A DNA stretch of 64,000 bases from JBPCIX01 sp051005875 (GTDB taxonomy: Bacteria; Actinomycetota; CADDZG01; JAHWKV01). How positions within the stretch are numbered: the stretch's first letter is position 1; every line of letters begins with the position of its first letter. The translations under genes were made by a program, and so were the position numbers. Below the pieces are notes generated by a model. That model saw only the letters and a program-made list of their open reading frames with translations. It was not told the origin of the DNA and made no database searches. The DNA lies in the NCBI GenBank assembly GCA_051005875.1, contig JBPCIX010000021.1:14731-78730 (forward strand), given 5' to 3'. Below are positions 1 through 9,509 of this stretch, piece by piece.

Positions 1-1
1 C

Positions 2-100
2 GAGGCCCTGAAGAGTAAGTACTCGCAGTATTCGGACACGACCCTGGAAGGGCCGGTGCTTTCCATAGAAGTAGAGCGCTGGTTGTCCTGGGAGGCCTAA
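2..100 (+). CDS. C-terminal end of a probable F420-dependent PPOX-family oxidoreductase (partial)
   Basis: The window opens inside this gene; only the last 32 codons and the TAA stop are present. The frame ends in a KYSQY segment, then PVLSIEVERWLSWEA. That pattern resembles the C-terminal strand of pyridoxamine-phosphate-oxidase-fold, F420-dependent enzymes of actinobacteria, where a K-Y-x-Q-Y motif is followed by a last beta strand and a tryptophan. The catalytic and cofactor-binding parts lie outside the window, so the call rests on a short tail. No downstream partner is coupled to it: 133 bases separate it from the next gene. Confidence 0.45.
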   Translation, partial: EALKSKYSQYSDTTLEGPVLSIEVERWLSWEA

Positions 101-127
101 CAATATTTATTTAAAAGGGCTTTGCGG

Positions 128-156
128 TTGTTCGCGGATTGGAAAAAGTCTAGAAT
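128..156 (+). promoter_or_regulatory. Candidate promoter of the cupredoxin lipoprotein gene
   Basis: TTGTTC at 128-133 and TAGAAT at 151-156 are separated by 17 bases, which is sigma-70-like spacing. The -10 lies in an inverted repeat (GCGGATT at 134-140, AATCCGC at 154-160) that could be an operator or leader hairpin. The gene start is about 78 bases downstream and has its own Shine-Dalgarno sequence. Confidence 0.4.
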
Positions 157-233
157 CCGCTTCACCTGAGCATCTCACTTAAGGTGTATCGGGGGGCCGA
201 TCATCATTAACCCAAGCACAAGGAGGGGGCACT

Positions 234-1469
234 ATGCGAAAAGTATTAGCGGCTTCATTTGCCGTTCTAGCGTTGCTGGCTTCAGGATGTACCCCGAAGG
301 AATCCACCACCCCCGCGCCCAGCGCGACGACCGACGAAGGATCCGAAACGTTCACAGTCGATGTGGACGGTACGTCCGACAAGTTCGCCCTGGCTACGCT
401 TTCGTTTTTTCCCAACGAACTGAGCGTGCATCCCGGCGACACTGTGGACTTTAAGGAAATCTTTACCGGCGAGCCCCACACGGCAGCGTTGGGAACCACA
501 ATTGATGCGGCAATGGCCGCCTTTGACAAGCTGACGCCAGAACAGAAGGAGGCCGAAGACACCCCACCGCCTCCGGAGTTCTTAAAGGTGCCTTTCGTCT
601 TCCCCGATGACGAGGCTTCCGGTCCTCCTGCTGAAGGCCCTCCCGGTCCTCCCGCTTTGGAACAGTCCGCCGCTCAGCCCTGTTTCCTGGATACCGGGGA
701 CCCACCCGTCTCGAAGAATGGGAGCGCGCCTGCCTGCCCGAAGCGCGAACAACCTGAATTCAACGGAACCCAAACCTTGTTCAGCAGCGGCTACCTGGCG
801 GAGGACGACAACTTCCCTGTGAAATTTGCCAGCGACACCAAGCCGGGGACCTACAACGTAATGTGCCTCGTCCACGGACCTGATATGACGGCAAAAATCA
901 CGGTCGCCGACAAGGGCACCAAAATAGCCACCCCCGACGAAGTCGCCGACAAGGGCAAAGAACAGGTCGAAAAGCTCGTCGCGGATCTTTCGCCCGATGT
1001 AGAAAAGGCCAAGAGCGCAACTGCCGACAAGGCCGTAGCCGGTACTGGATCAGAAAAGGTGAGAGGCGCTTTCGTCGCTGAGTTCCTGCCGAAGGAAGTC
1101 TCCGTTAAGGTCGGCGAAGCAGTATCGTGGACTACTTTCCATTTCCACACCATTTCGTTTAACGCCCCCCAAGATGCGATCGGTGGGGCGCTTATTAAGG
1201 ATTCGGATGGAACTGTGAAGATTGCAGTCAAGGCCGGCGAGACGACTAAGGGGGCCCCTGAAATTCCTCCGGACGTCGGCGGTGGCGAGGCGAAGAAGCC
1301 GACAACTCTCCAGGCCACCTACGATGGGTCCGGCTTCTTCAACTCCGGGATATTCGGTTCGTTCCCCCCTAATCAGGTGACCTACAAGGTCAAATTCACC
1401 AAGGCCGGGACGTACGACCTTCAGTGCCTGGTTCACCCAGACATGAAGGGCAAGGTAACCGTAGGCTAA
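234..1469 (+). CDS. Secreted lipoprotein with two cupredoxin (plastocyanin-like) domains
   Basis: This 411-residue protein starts at ATG after a strong AGGAGG. The N-terminus is a lipoprotein signal: MRK, a hydrophobic stretch, then the lipobox LASGC with Cys19 as lipidation site. Two copper-site signatures follow. The first has His82 and a Cys-x2-His-x3-Met group at Cys211, His214 and Met218; the second has His303/305 and Cys398, His401, Met404, which is the type 1 copper ligand pattern. Between His82 and Cys211 lies a long proline-rich insert, unusual for a plastocyanin domain. The protein is probably an extracytoplasmic electron carrier or copper protein. The next gene encodes a multicopper-oxidase-like protein, so the two may exchange electrons or copper; that link is inferred from position only. 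Confidence 0.85.
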   Translation: MRKVLAASFAVLALLASGCTPKESTTPAPSATTDEGSETFTVDVDGTSDKFALATLSFFPNELSVHPGDTVDFKEIFTGEPHTAALGTTIDAAMAAFDKLTPEQKEAEDTPPPPEFLKVPFVFPDDEASGPPAEGPPGPPALEQSAAQPCFLDTGDPPVSKNGSAPACPKREQPEFNGTQTLFSSGYLAEDDNFPVKFASDTKPGTYNVMCLVHGPDMTAKITVADKGTKIATPDEVADKGKEQVEKLVADLSPDVEKAKSATADKAVAGTGSEKVRGAFVAEFLPKEVSVKVGEAVSWTTFHFHTISFNAPQDAIGGALIKDSDGTVKIAVKAGETTKGAPEIPPDVGGGEAKKPTTLQATYDGSGFFNSGIFGSFPPNQVTYKVKFTKAGTYDLQCLVHPDMKGKVTVG

Positions 1470-1476
1470 GGCGGTT

Positions 1477-1517
1477 CCTCCCCGGCCCACAGCGGTGATG
1501 GTTGCGGGCTGGGGAGG
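1477..1517 (+). terminator. Long hairpin between the lipoprotein and multicopper oxidase genes
   Basis: CCTCCCCGGCCC (1477-1488) pairs with GGGCTGGGGAGG (1506-1517): 12 base pairs with one G-U and a 17-base loop, starting eight bases after the lipoprotein stop. No T-run follows, so it may be a weak terminator or mRNA stabiliser that lowers expression of the downstream gene. Confidence 0.5.
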
Positions 1518-1544
1518 GTCAACCTCTTAGTCAGGGGTCAGAAA

Positions 1545-4500
1545 TTGAGGTATCGCGGGGCACGGTCTGTGCGCCTGGCGTGGGTGTTGTTGGCCGTGGG
1601 GGCATTGTTGCTACCGCTCTCGCAGCCGGGAGCGGGCGCCGGGCCATCCAAGCCGGACGGACACAGGGATCACGTTCATAAGGCTTCGTCGACGGCCGGA
1701 AGCCCAAAACCTTCCGGACATGAATCAGCCGAAGGGCTGCGCCTCGCCCAAACTAAGGGTGAATCTGTGGATCCAGGGCCGGGCTGTAAATCCGGAGCTG
1801 TCGTGCGCAATTACAAGGTTGCCGCCATCGATGTTGACATCTCGATTAACCGGTTCCTGGACCACGATCCCCAGGGGCGCATGTACGTTCTGGAAAAAGA
1901 ACTGCCCAGAGTTCGCCGGGAAGAGGCGCAAAATGCCGCTGCCCGCGAGGCCTCGGCCAGCGGCTTAGAGCCCGCCGTCACGGTCGGCCTGCAAGGCGAC
2001 GCCATCCAGCCGCTAACGCTACGAGTCAATCAAGGCGAATGCCTGAGGATTCGCCTCAGAAACGCAATGAAGACCCAGCCGGCCAGTCTGCACCTCCACG
2101 GCGCCTCCTTGCGCGTCCGGGGCGCTGGACCGGCCATTGCCAACAACCCCGCAGCCACCGCGCGCCGCGGCCAGTCGGTGACCTATGAGTGGATGGTGGA
2201 CCGAGCCGAGCCCGAGGGCACCCACTACTTCCACAGTCATGGAGATCTGCGTGAGCAAACCTCTCACGGGCTGTTCGGCGCCGTGATAGTTGAGCCCGCA
2301 GGGTCGAAGTGGCTCGATCCACTCGATCCTAAGGGCGAGCGCCCGCTTGAAAGCGGCTGGGCGGCCATCATTCAAACCGGCAAGAAGGGCGGGAGCTTTC
2401 GCGAATTCGCACTCTACTACCACGAAATAGGCCACGAAAACTACCGCCTACTGGGCAAGGAAGGTGAGTTCGTCCCCCTTGTCGACACCCTTACCAACTC
2501 GTACAGGCCCGGCGCCAGGGCAATCAACTACCGCAGCGAGCCTTTCTCAAACCGGCTGGAATTGCAGAACGCCATGATGGGCAAGTTTGACGAGGCAGTC
2601 GCCTACAGCTCGTACTCCTTCGGCGACCCTGCAACTCCTATCGGGAGAAGTTATCTCGGCGACGCGACCCGCCAGCGAGTAATTCACGGCGGCAGTGAGG
2701 TAGCTCACGTGCACCACGTTCATGGCGGTTCCATTCGCTGGCGGCGCCAGCCGGGGGCCGAACCGCCGGGGGCCTCAGGCCTGCAAAAACATCCTCCGCT
2801 GCTGCCGAAGGTATCCGAGCGAACTGATTCTCAAACGATTGAGCCTTCCGAGAGCTTCGACGTCCAAAATGAGTGCGGAGCAGGAGGATGCCAGCAGAGC
2901 CCGGGCGACTTTTTGATTCATTGCCATGTCGCCCACCATTACTTTGCAGGCATGTGGGGGCTGTGGCGCGTTTACAACACTCTGCAAGATGGGCCGGCCT
3001 CGACCGACGGACTCCCACCCCTGGCTGAACTGCCAGACGCGCGCGCCAAACAACTGGCCGCCGTCGATTCGACGGGGCTGGTGGGAAAGACCATTGAATG
3101 GTCGGGAAACAAGCTTGTTGTCGATAAACCCGGCCTCGCCACCGTGGTTGAGGCGCAGCTGCCCCCGGCGGGCCGGGCGAAGGGCTACGACGCCTCGGTG
3201 CTCGATTGGACAAAGGAGGGCGAGCTTTATCTCAATGAACCCGACGCAACCCAGGCGTGGCCGGGTTACCGGCCCACAACTCCCGGCAGGCGCAGGCCCT
3301 TTCAGTTCGACCCCGCCACAGGCAAGCTTGCTTATCCTTTTTTGCGCCCCCAACTAGGCAAGCGGCCGCCGTTTCCTCCCGATCACAGCCCCGCGCCGTT
3401 TCTGGATCCGGTCATGAGCGGCCCCGGTCGCACTGAGCCACCGCCGCCTGGGTCGAACGGGCCTGCGAGTGTCTGCCCAACCGGCGCCCAGGTCAAGCCG
3501 TTCCAGCTTCAGGCGATCACGCTGCCCATTGCTCTCAATCAGAAGACCAAACTTGTTGATCCCAACGGCGAGATCTTCGTCCTTAAGGATCAGGAAGACG
3601 CAATCCGGGCGAACCCGGCCTTGCGTGCCCCGCTGACCATCAGGGCGAATGCAGCACAGGATTGTGTGGACATATTGCTGAGAAGCGAGCTTGAGGATTC
3701 TCCGGAAAATAACGGCTTCGCCAAAGTTAATGTCCATATTCACTTTGTTCAGTTTGATGTTCAGGCATCGGACGGCGTAATAGCCGGGTACAACTACGAA
3801 CAGTCGGTGCGGCCATTTGCTATAGAAGGTGAGAAACTCGCCACAACGACGCCCGCTGGATCCACATCAATTGCTTTGACCTCGGCGGAGCGATTTCAGC
3901 CCGGCGTGCTTGTGGGGATAGGAATGGACCAGGGCGAAACCTTTGAAGCCGGGAAGGTCAAAGCGGTTGCGGACCGCTCGCTGATACTTGAATCGCCTCT
4001 TCAGCATCAGCACGCATCCGGCGAGTATGTGAGCACTGAGTTCATTAGGTCGCGCTGGTACCCCGACGTCCAGTTCGGCACCGCCTATTTCCACGACCAC
4101 GTCAATGCGGTTTCGTCTTGGAAGCACGGGCTCTTCGGCGCGTTAATTTCCGAGCCCCCCGGTTCCTCTTATCACGATCCCCACAGCGGATCCGAGGTCC
4201 GAAGCGGCGCCATAGCCGACATCAGAACCGTGGGCAAGGTTTCCGCCGATGTGAAAGGAAGCTTCCGCGAGATGGTTTTGTTTATCCAGGACGACAACCC
4301 GATAACCCAAACCGGGGCCGATACGGGCGGTTCCTTCAACCTGCGGGTCAGCCCAATCGCCGATGGCTCCGCCGACCCGGGCAACCTTTTTAGCAGCAAG
4401 TTGCAGGGAGACCCAGAAACCCCCTTGGTCGAGGCGTTCCTCGGAGATCCGATCGTCTTTCGAACCCTGGCGGCCGGATCGAACGAGGTGACCACCTTTC

Positions 4501-5918
4501 ACATTGACGGCCATTGGTTCAGGGTTGAGCCGTTCAGCAAGACATCCCCCCCGACCGGGACGGTCCACCTGGGTATTTCCGAGCGTTACGACCTGATGGT
4601 TCCGCGGGCGGGGGGGCCGCAGGAGCGGTCGGGAGATTACCTTTACTACAGTGGAAGGGCGTCGAAGTTCAAAGCGGGCAATTGGGGGATTGTGCGAGTT
4701 CGCGACGCGAAGGATCCCTCCACCCTAAAGAAGTTGCCGGGCCGGTCACCCGCTCAGACGCCTGCGAGCTCTGTTTGTCCGACCTCGGCCCCCACCAAGC
4801 GCTTCGACGTGGCGGCGACGCACAGTGGCAAGGGCCTTCGATACGTTCTTAGCTCCGCCGCCGGGGCCAAGTCACCGGGGGCGCCCTTGGTCCTGCATGT
4901 GAATGTCGGCGACTGCATCAAGGTTGATCTGAACAACAAAACCGACGGCAAGGTTTCGTTTCACGCCGATATGCTGGCTTTCGACCCTGCCGATTCGGCC
5001 GGCGTGAACGCGGGCGTCAATCCGGACCAACTCGTCGAGGTCGGCGGCAAGAGGACATATACCTACTACGCCGATCCGCAGGTGGGCGAGACCACGGCGC
5101 TCATCCGCGACTGGGGAAACGTCTTAAAAAATCCTAAGCTCGGTCTTTACGGGGCCATCGTGGTTAGCCCCGCAGGAGCTACCTTTAGGACGCCGGCCAC
5201 CGGCAAGAGTATCCCCGGCGGCGCGGGATGGGCGGTGGACGTTATCCCCCGCAAGGGTCGCCCTTACCGAGACCTCTCGCTGTTCATGCAAGACGAGGAC
5301 GTCGCTATTGGATCCCACCGAATGCCTTATACGAGGGATGTAAAAGGTAATGCAACCATCAACTATTCTTCAGAGCCGATCGCGAAAAGGCTCGCCGACA
5401 ACCCTGATCCGGCCTTGGCCTTCAGCACCAAGGCCCACGGCGTTCCCGCAACGCCGTTGCTCGAAGCGGTTGCGGGAGACCGAGTCAAGGTTCACGTTTT
5501 GGCGCCTTACAGCGAGCAGGCCCAAGTCTTTTCAATTGAAGGGCACCGTTGGGCGTTCGAGCCCGGCCGGGCCGGTTCAAATGAATTAAGTTCCGTAGCA
5601 ATTGGCGGGCTCGAGGCAATTACCCTTGATATTCAAAGCGCCGGCGGTAAAGAAAAATCGGCCGGCGACTACGTTTATGGAAACCATAGAGCGCCCTTCA
5701 CTGAGGCCGGAATGTGGGGCATATTCCGCGTCCACGCCGCCGGAAGGCAGGGAAAATTAGAGGCCCTTCCAGGCTGCGATGAATCAGAGGTGAACGGGTG
5801 TGAGAGTAAAGTTTCGCCAATTACTTTGGTAACGATTGCTGCGGGCGCTGGGGTCTTGTTTCTCATCTTCGCCCGAATCCGGCGCATCGGCAGAAACCTA
5901 GCGCCCAACGGAACCTGA
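1545..5918 (+). CDS. Giant secreted multicopper-oxidase-like protein with three tandem units
   Basis: TTG start after AGGGG; 1457 residues, roughly three times a normal laccase-type enzyme. It has a signal peptide and a C-terminal membrane anchor (about residues 1425-1447) followed by basic residues. Unit 1 keeps all copper motifs: HLHG (183-186), HSH (230-232), HVHHVHG (388-394) and HCHVAHHYFAGMWG (from 459), covering the trinuclear and type 1 sites. Unit 2 keeps HIH (731-733), HDH (850-852) and an FHIDGH segment, but the HCH...H motif is gone. Unit 3 is degenerate: FHADM near 1140 stands for HxH, and YYADP replaces the second pair. Probably one catalytic oxidase unit plus structural or electron-relay units on the outer face of the membrane. 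The substrate cannot be told from sequence. Confidence 0.85.
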   Translation: MRYRGARSVRLAWVLLAVGALLLPLSQPGAGAGPSKPDGHRDHVHKASSTAGSPKPSGHESAEGLRLAQTKGESVDPGPGCKSGAVVRNYKVAAIDVDISINRFLDHDPQGRMYVLEKELPRVRREEAQNAAAREASASGLEPAVTVGLQGDAIQPLTLRVNQGECLRIRLRNAMKTQPASLHLHGASLRVRGAGPAIANNPAATARRGQSVTYEWMVDRAEPEGTHYFHSHGDLREQTSHGLFGAVIVEPAGSKWLDPLDPKGERPLESGWAAIIQTGKKGGSFREFALYYHEIGHENYRLLGKEGEFVPLVDTLTNSYRPGARAINYRSEPFSNRLELQNAMMGKFDEAVAYSSYSFGDPATPIGRSYLGDATRQRVIHGGSEVAHVHHVHGGSIRWRRQPGAEPPGASGLQKHPPLLPKVSERTDSQTIEPSESFDVQNECGAGGCQQSPGDFLIHCHVAHHYFAGMWGLWRVYNTLQDGPASTDGLPPLAELPDARAKQLAAVDSTGLVGKTIEWSGNKLVVDKPGLATVVEAQLPPAGRAKGYDASVLDWTKEGELYLNEPDATQAWPGYRPTTPGRRRPFQFDPATGKLAYPFLRPQLGKRPPFPPDHSPAPFLDPVMSGPGRTEPPPPGSNGPASVCPTGAQVKPFQLQAITLPIALNQKTKLVDPNGEIFVLKDQEDAIRANPALRAPLTIRANAAQDCVDILLRSELEDSPENNGFAKVNVHIHFVQFDVQASDGVIAGYNYEQSVRPFAIEGEKLATTTPAGSTSIALTSAERFQPGVLVGIGMDQGETFEAGKVKAVADRSLILESPLQHQHASGEYVSTEFIRSRWYPDVQFGTAYFHDHVNAVSSWKHGLFGALISEPPGSSYHDPHSGSEVRSGAIADIRTVGKVSADVKGSFREMVLFIQDDNPITQTGADTGGSFNLRVSPIADGSADPGNLFSSKLQGDPETPLVEAFLGDPIVFRTLAAGSNEVTTFHIDGHWFRVEPFSKTSPPTGTVHLGISERYDLMVPRAGGPQERSGDYLYYSGRASKFKAGNWGIVRVRDAKDPSTLKKLPGRSPAQTPASSVCPTSAPTKRFDVAATHSGKGLRYVLSSAAGAKSPGAPLVLHVNVGDCIKVDLNNKTDGKVSFHADMLAFDPADSAGVNAGVNPDQLVEVGGKRTYTYYADPQVGETTALIRDWGNVLKNPKLGLYGAIVVSPAGATFRTPATGKSIPGGAGWAVDVIPRKGRPYRDLSLFMQDEDVAIGSHRMPYTRDVKGNATINYSSEPIAKRLADNPDPALAFSTKAHGVPATPLLEAVAGDRVKVHVLAPYSEQAQVFSIEGHRWAFEPGRAGSNELSSVAIGGLEAITLDIQSAGGKEKSAGDYVYGNHRAPFTEAGMWGIFRVHAAGRQGKLEALPGCDESEVNGCESKVSPITLVTIAAGAGVLFLIFARIRRIGRNLAPNGT

Positions 5919-5928
5919 CCGTCTAAAC

Positions 5929-6309
5929 CTAACCGTCTAAGGGATGGCCGATCAGCGCGCCGACGCGATCCATCAACTTGGTCGGCTCGAAGGGTTTCGG
6001 GAAAACGTTTTCGTCGCCCAACTGATCCTTCAACCGGTCTAGGGCTTCATAACGCCCACTGACGATCAACACGGGTATTTGGCTCAGCTCAGGGTCGGTC
6101 TGCAACTGACGCAAGACTTTCTCGCCATCGAGGTCCGGCATCATGAGATCGAGGATCATCAAGTCGGGCTGATCGCTTTCGGCCTTGACCAAACCATCAA
6201 AGCCATCCACAGCCTCGATGATTTCGTACCCTTCGCCCTCGAGAAGAACGTGAATCAACTCCCGAACCGAAGAATTGTCCTCAACTAAAAGCACCTTCTT
6301 GGACAGCAT
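5929..6309 (-). CDS. Single-domain response regulator (CheY-like receiver)
   Basis: 126 residues, a lone receiver domain without an output domain. The acidic pocket is E10-D11, the phospho-acceptor is Asp54 in MILDLMMPD, the switch residue is Ser84 in IVSGR, and Lys105 sits in FPKPF. Such stand-alone receivers pass phosphate onward or act by protein contact. No kinase is adjacent; the hybrid kinases near 48-56 kb are possible distant partners, but nothing links them directly. It is transcribed convergently with the multicopper oxidase gene, ten bases away, and divergently from the carboxypeptidase gene. Confidence 0.9.
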   Translation of the reverse strand: MLSKKVLLVEDNSSVRELIHVLLEGEGYEIIEAVDGFDGLVKAESDQPDLMILDLMMPDLDGEKVLRQLQTDPELSQIPVLIVSGRYEALDRLKDQLGDENVFPKPFEPTKLMDRVGALIGHPLDG

Positions 6310-6445
6310 CCGACTAGAAGCGTATCCGATTCACGCTAGCGGGGAGGCCGTGGAGCGAGAATGAAAAAAGGCAAGTTTTTTATTATGCCCAGAGCGGCCT
6401 TTATCCAAACATCTCAAAACATCGCGTAGTAATGTTCTACCCCCT

Positions 6446-7687
6446 ATGAATCATGCGTCGAAGTTGGTCTTTGCCCGCGGCCGAGTCTGGATGGCGCTCG
6501 CTCGCGCCGCCCTCGTGGCACTAGCGGTTTTAGCCGGCACCGGCTCGGCCTGGGCCCAGGAGACTGCAGTCCTTCCGGGACAAGGTTTTTCCCAGGGCGC
6601 GCCCGCTCGCAATACCCAGCCCCTCGTTGTGGCCGCGGGCTCGCCTAGATTCGATTCAGCGGCGGGAATCCTTTTCGATCAAGGCTCCGGCAAGATTTTA
6701 TGGCAGCGGAGCGGCGAACAATTGCGGGCGCCTGCCAGCGTTACCAAAATCCTGACGGCTCTCGTTGTCCTTGAAAACGCCGATCTCAATGCGCCGGTCA
6801 CAATTTCCCCGCAGGCCCGAGCCGCCCCCGGCGGCCGCATTTATGTCGAGGCGGGCTGGACCTTAACCGTAAAAGATCTTCTATATGGGCTACTACTCAG
6901 CTCCGGCAACGACGCCGCGGTTGCGTTGGCCGAGAAAGTAAGCCCCGACGGTACGCTCGCCGGATTCATGGCCATGGCCAACAAGCGAGCCGCGGAATTA
7001 GGGGCAACCCGGACCCACTTCGTAAATCCACACGGGTACGATCAACCCGGACACGTGACGACGGCACGTGACCTTGCCCTCATCACCGCGACGGCACTGA
7101 AGAATCCGACCTTCGCTGAAATTGTGGGGACGAGGCAGTACCGGCTGACCTGGAGCAATGGGGTTCCACACACCTTCACCAACCACAACAAAATGCTAAC
7201 GCGTTACCCCGGTACCGTCGGAGTCAAAACCGGTTATACGAATCAGGCTCGGCATACCCTCGTTTCGGCTGTGAACCGCAATGGCTCGACCCTGGTAGCG
7301 GTTACGCTGGGGTCGCCCGTCCAGTACACGGATTCCACTTCTTTGTTCGACTGGGGCTTTACACACCTAAACTCTTTGCGGGCGAGTTCAACCGACACCC
7401 TGGGTCAAAAAGCAGCGCCGGCGGTGCCCGAGCTAACCACTCCCCTCGGCTTCATCGACAGGGCCCTGCAAACACTACTGGGACCCAAGCCTTCTTCCTC
7501 AGGCCCGCCTAAACTTTCAATTCTTTTTCTTGCCATCGGCGTTCCAATGGCAGGAGGTGGCGCCTTCATTGCCGCAGGAAGGACCCGCACCCAGCGCAAC
7601 TGGCTGAGTCGGAAACCACAGCCGAGCAGCGCAACTGTCGACTTTGAGCCTCCCCAAAGCGAAGCTATTCCCTACGTATCGAGGTAG
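6446..7687 (+). CDS. dacA: D-alanyl-D-alanine carboxypeptidase (peptidase S11, DacA-type)
   Basis: 413 residues. It trims the terminal D-Ala from peptidoglycan stem peptides outside the membrane. The N-terminus is a signal peptide ending around AWA-Q. The three penicillin-binding motifs are present in order: SVTK (Ser98, Lys101), SGN (153-155) and KTG (261-263). A hydrophobic segment near residues 357-375 probably anchors the C-terminus. The ATG has no clear Shine-Dalgarno sequence. The neighbours (PASTA kinase, LysM transglycosylase) are also cell-wall genes. The 136-base divergent region upstream (6310-6445) must hold promoters for this gene and the response regulator, but I see no convincing -35/-10 pair. 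Confidence 0.93.
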   Translation: MNHASKLVFARGRVWMALARAALVALAVLAGTGSAWAQETAVLPGQGFSQGAPARNTQPLVVAAGSPRFDSAAGILFDQGSGKILWQRSGEQLRAPASVTKILTALVVLENADLNAPVTISPQARAAPGGRIYVEAGWTLTVKDLLYGLLLSSGNDAAVALAEKVSPDGTLAGFMAMANKRAAELGATRTHFVNPHGYDQPGHVTTARDLALITATALKNPTFAEIVGTRQYRLTWSNGVPHTFTNHNKMLTRYPGTVGVKTGYTNQARHTLVSAVNRNGSTLVAVTLGSPVQYTDSTSLFDWGFTHLNSLRASSTDTLGQKAAPAVPELTTPLGFIDRALQTLLGPKPSSSGPPKLSILFLAIGVPMAGGGAFIAAGRTRTQRNWLSRKPQPSSATVDFEPPQSEAIPYVSR

Positions 7688-7731
7688 TTAGGGCACTTAG
7701 TCGTTTGGACCCGGGGGGGCTTGTGGGCCCA

Positions 7732-9507
7732 TCAAGATACGTAGAGAGTTGCCTCACGGCCTTTGCGAACAGTCGCTCCCGGCAGGGGGTCTTGAGCCAA
7801 TACCTTGTTGCCACCGCATGTCGCCTCTCCGCCCCCGGACGACGTGACTTTTACCGCCAGCCCCTGCGCTGCGAGCACCCCCCGTGCTTCGGAACACGCC
7901 TTGCCTTTTAAGTCCGGCATTGCAACGGGCTGCGGGCCTTTGCTCACCGAGAGGCGGACATCGGTACCCTGCAGCGCCATTTCGCCGGACTTGGGCGCTT
8001 GAAAAACCACCTGGCCGGCCGGGGCATCGCTGAAAGCGTCCTGCCGAGAAACGGTGAACCCTTTTTGGACCAGGGCGGCCGAAGCCTCGTCATACTTTTT
8101 GCCGACGGTCTCGGGTAGGGGAAGATTTTCAGGCCCGCTCGAAACCACCAGGTTGACGGGGTCGTCGCGGCGAACCCTGCCGGGCTTGGGTGTCTGGTCA
8201 AGCACAATTCCCGCCGCCTGCCGGTCGTGGCGCTCCTCAATTTTGCCAAGGGACAGCCCGCTTGCAGAAATCTGACGCTTCGCGGCGTTTAGGTCCAGGC
8301 CGGTCACCGAGGGAGCATCAGTAAGTTGCGGGCCCGCGCTCACAACAACCTTCACCTTGCCATCCTTCAATACCCAACCGCCCTGTCCCGGGCTCGTCTT
8401 GATCACCGACCCCTTGGGGGCGTCTGAAAAACTTTCAGCGAAAACGGGAGTCAGCCTGCTATTTACAAGTGTTTTGCTCGCCACGTTTCGGGGCAAACCG
8501 GCTATATCGGGGACCAGAGCCGGCCGGAAGAAAAAGCCGGCAGCCCCCAAACCGACTGCCAGCAGCAGGAGCACGGCACGGCGGAAGGATCGTTTGCGCT
8601 TTTTTTGCTCCACCATCACCGTTGCCAGGGTGTCGGGCGATACATCTCCGGTGACCTCGCCCGTTAGGTCTGCAAGCGGAGGGGAACCCGGCAACGAAGC
8701 GCCGGCTGATATCAATTCCCTTCGCATCTCGGACGCCGAAGGGTATCGGTCCTTGGCCTCAGGCGCAGTCGCCCGCAGAATTATTGGATCCAAAGACGCG
8801 GTGCCGGGCTCCTGAATAGACGGCGCCGGCACCCGGTCGGTCAGGTGCTGGTGCAAGATGCTGACGGCATCGCCTTCATATGGCATCGAGCCGGTCAAAA
8901 GTTCGTAGAACACGCAGCCGGCCGAGTAAAGATCGGTCCGGCCGTCAATTTCGGCCCCCTTGGCCTGCTCGGGCGCCGCGTATGCGACGGTTCCCATCAG
9001 GCTGCCTGTTAATCCCGCGGCCTCGACCAGCCGGGCAATTCCGAAATCGGTAACCTTTACGGTGCCGTCGACGGCTACCAGGATGTTCTCGGGCTTTATA
9101 TCCCGGTGAACCAGTCCCTTGTCGTGCGCGGCGGCAAGGCCTGCCAAAATTTGGACCATCGCGTCGCATGCCTGCGCGGGCTCGAGGGGGCCGGCAGCGA
9201 GGATCTGACGAAGAGTGCGGCCCCGCACGTACTCCATGACCATGTAATAAGCGTCGTCTTCCTCGCCCCAATCGTGTACTTGCACGACATTCGGGTGAGA
9301 AACGCGCGCCGTGGCCTGGGCCTCAGCCCGGAAGCGTTCGACAACTCCGGGCTGGAGATGCATCCCAACCGGCAGAACCTTTAAGGCTACTGTCCGACCC
9401 AGCGTTGAGTCGCGGGCCCGAAGCACTTCGCCCATACCGCCCGAGCCAATTCGCCCGGTTATGACGTATCGGTCGCCAAAAGACTGTCTCGCCTCCATCG
9501 TTTTCAT
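7732..9507 (-). CDS. pknB: Membrane Ser/Thr protein kinase with four PASTA domains (PknB/StkP type)
   Basis: 591 residues. The cytoplasmic kinase domain shows the glycine loop GSGGMGEV (21-28), Lys43, HRDIKPEN (134-141) and DFG (154-156), so it should be catalytically active. After a basic stretch comes one membrane helix (about 313-330) and four extracellular PASTA repeats to the C-terminus, each with the SVIKTSPGQG-type or VLDQTPKPG-type turn; the last carries a cysteine pair. PASTA kinases sense muropeptides or lipid II and regulate wall growth and division. The coiled-coil lipoprotein gene lies two bases upstream, so they are probably cotranscribed. An alternative start is Met4. Confidence 0.95.
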   Translation of the reverse strand: MKTMEARQSFGDRYVITGRIGSGGMGEVLRARDSTLGRTVALKVLPVGMHLQPGVVERFRAEAQATARVSHPNVVQVHDWGEEDDAYYMVMEYVRGRTLRQILAAGPLEPAQACDAMVQILAGLAAAHDKGLVHRDIKPENILVAVDGTVKVTDFGIARLVEAAGLTGSLMGTVAYAAPEQAKGAEIDGRTDLYSAGCVFYELLTGSMPYEGDAVSILHQHLTDRVPAPSIQEPGTASLDPIILRATAPEAKDRYPSASEMRRELISAGASLPGSPPLADLTGEVTGDVSPDTLATVMVEQKKRKRSFRRAVLLLLAVGLGAAGFFFRPALVPDIAGLPRNVASKTLVNSRLTPVFAESFSDAPKGSVIKTSPGQGGWVLKDGKVKVVVSAGPQLTDAPSVTGLDLNAAKRQISASGLSLGKIEERHDRQAAGIVLDQTPKPGRVRRDDPVNLVVSSGPENLPLPETVGKKYDEASAALVQKGFTVSRQDAFSDAPAGQVVFQAPKSGEMALQGTDVRLSVSKGPQPVAMPDLKGKACSEARGVLAAQGLAVKVTSSGGGEATCGGNKVLAQDPLPGATVRKGREATLYVS

Positions 9508-9509
9508 AC

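Noticed and set aside
7705..7735. G-rich run between dacA and the kinase gene as a terminator
   Set aside because: No stable symmetric stem could be drawn by eye and there is no T-run on either strand.
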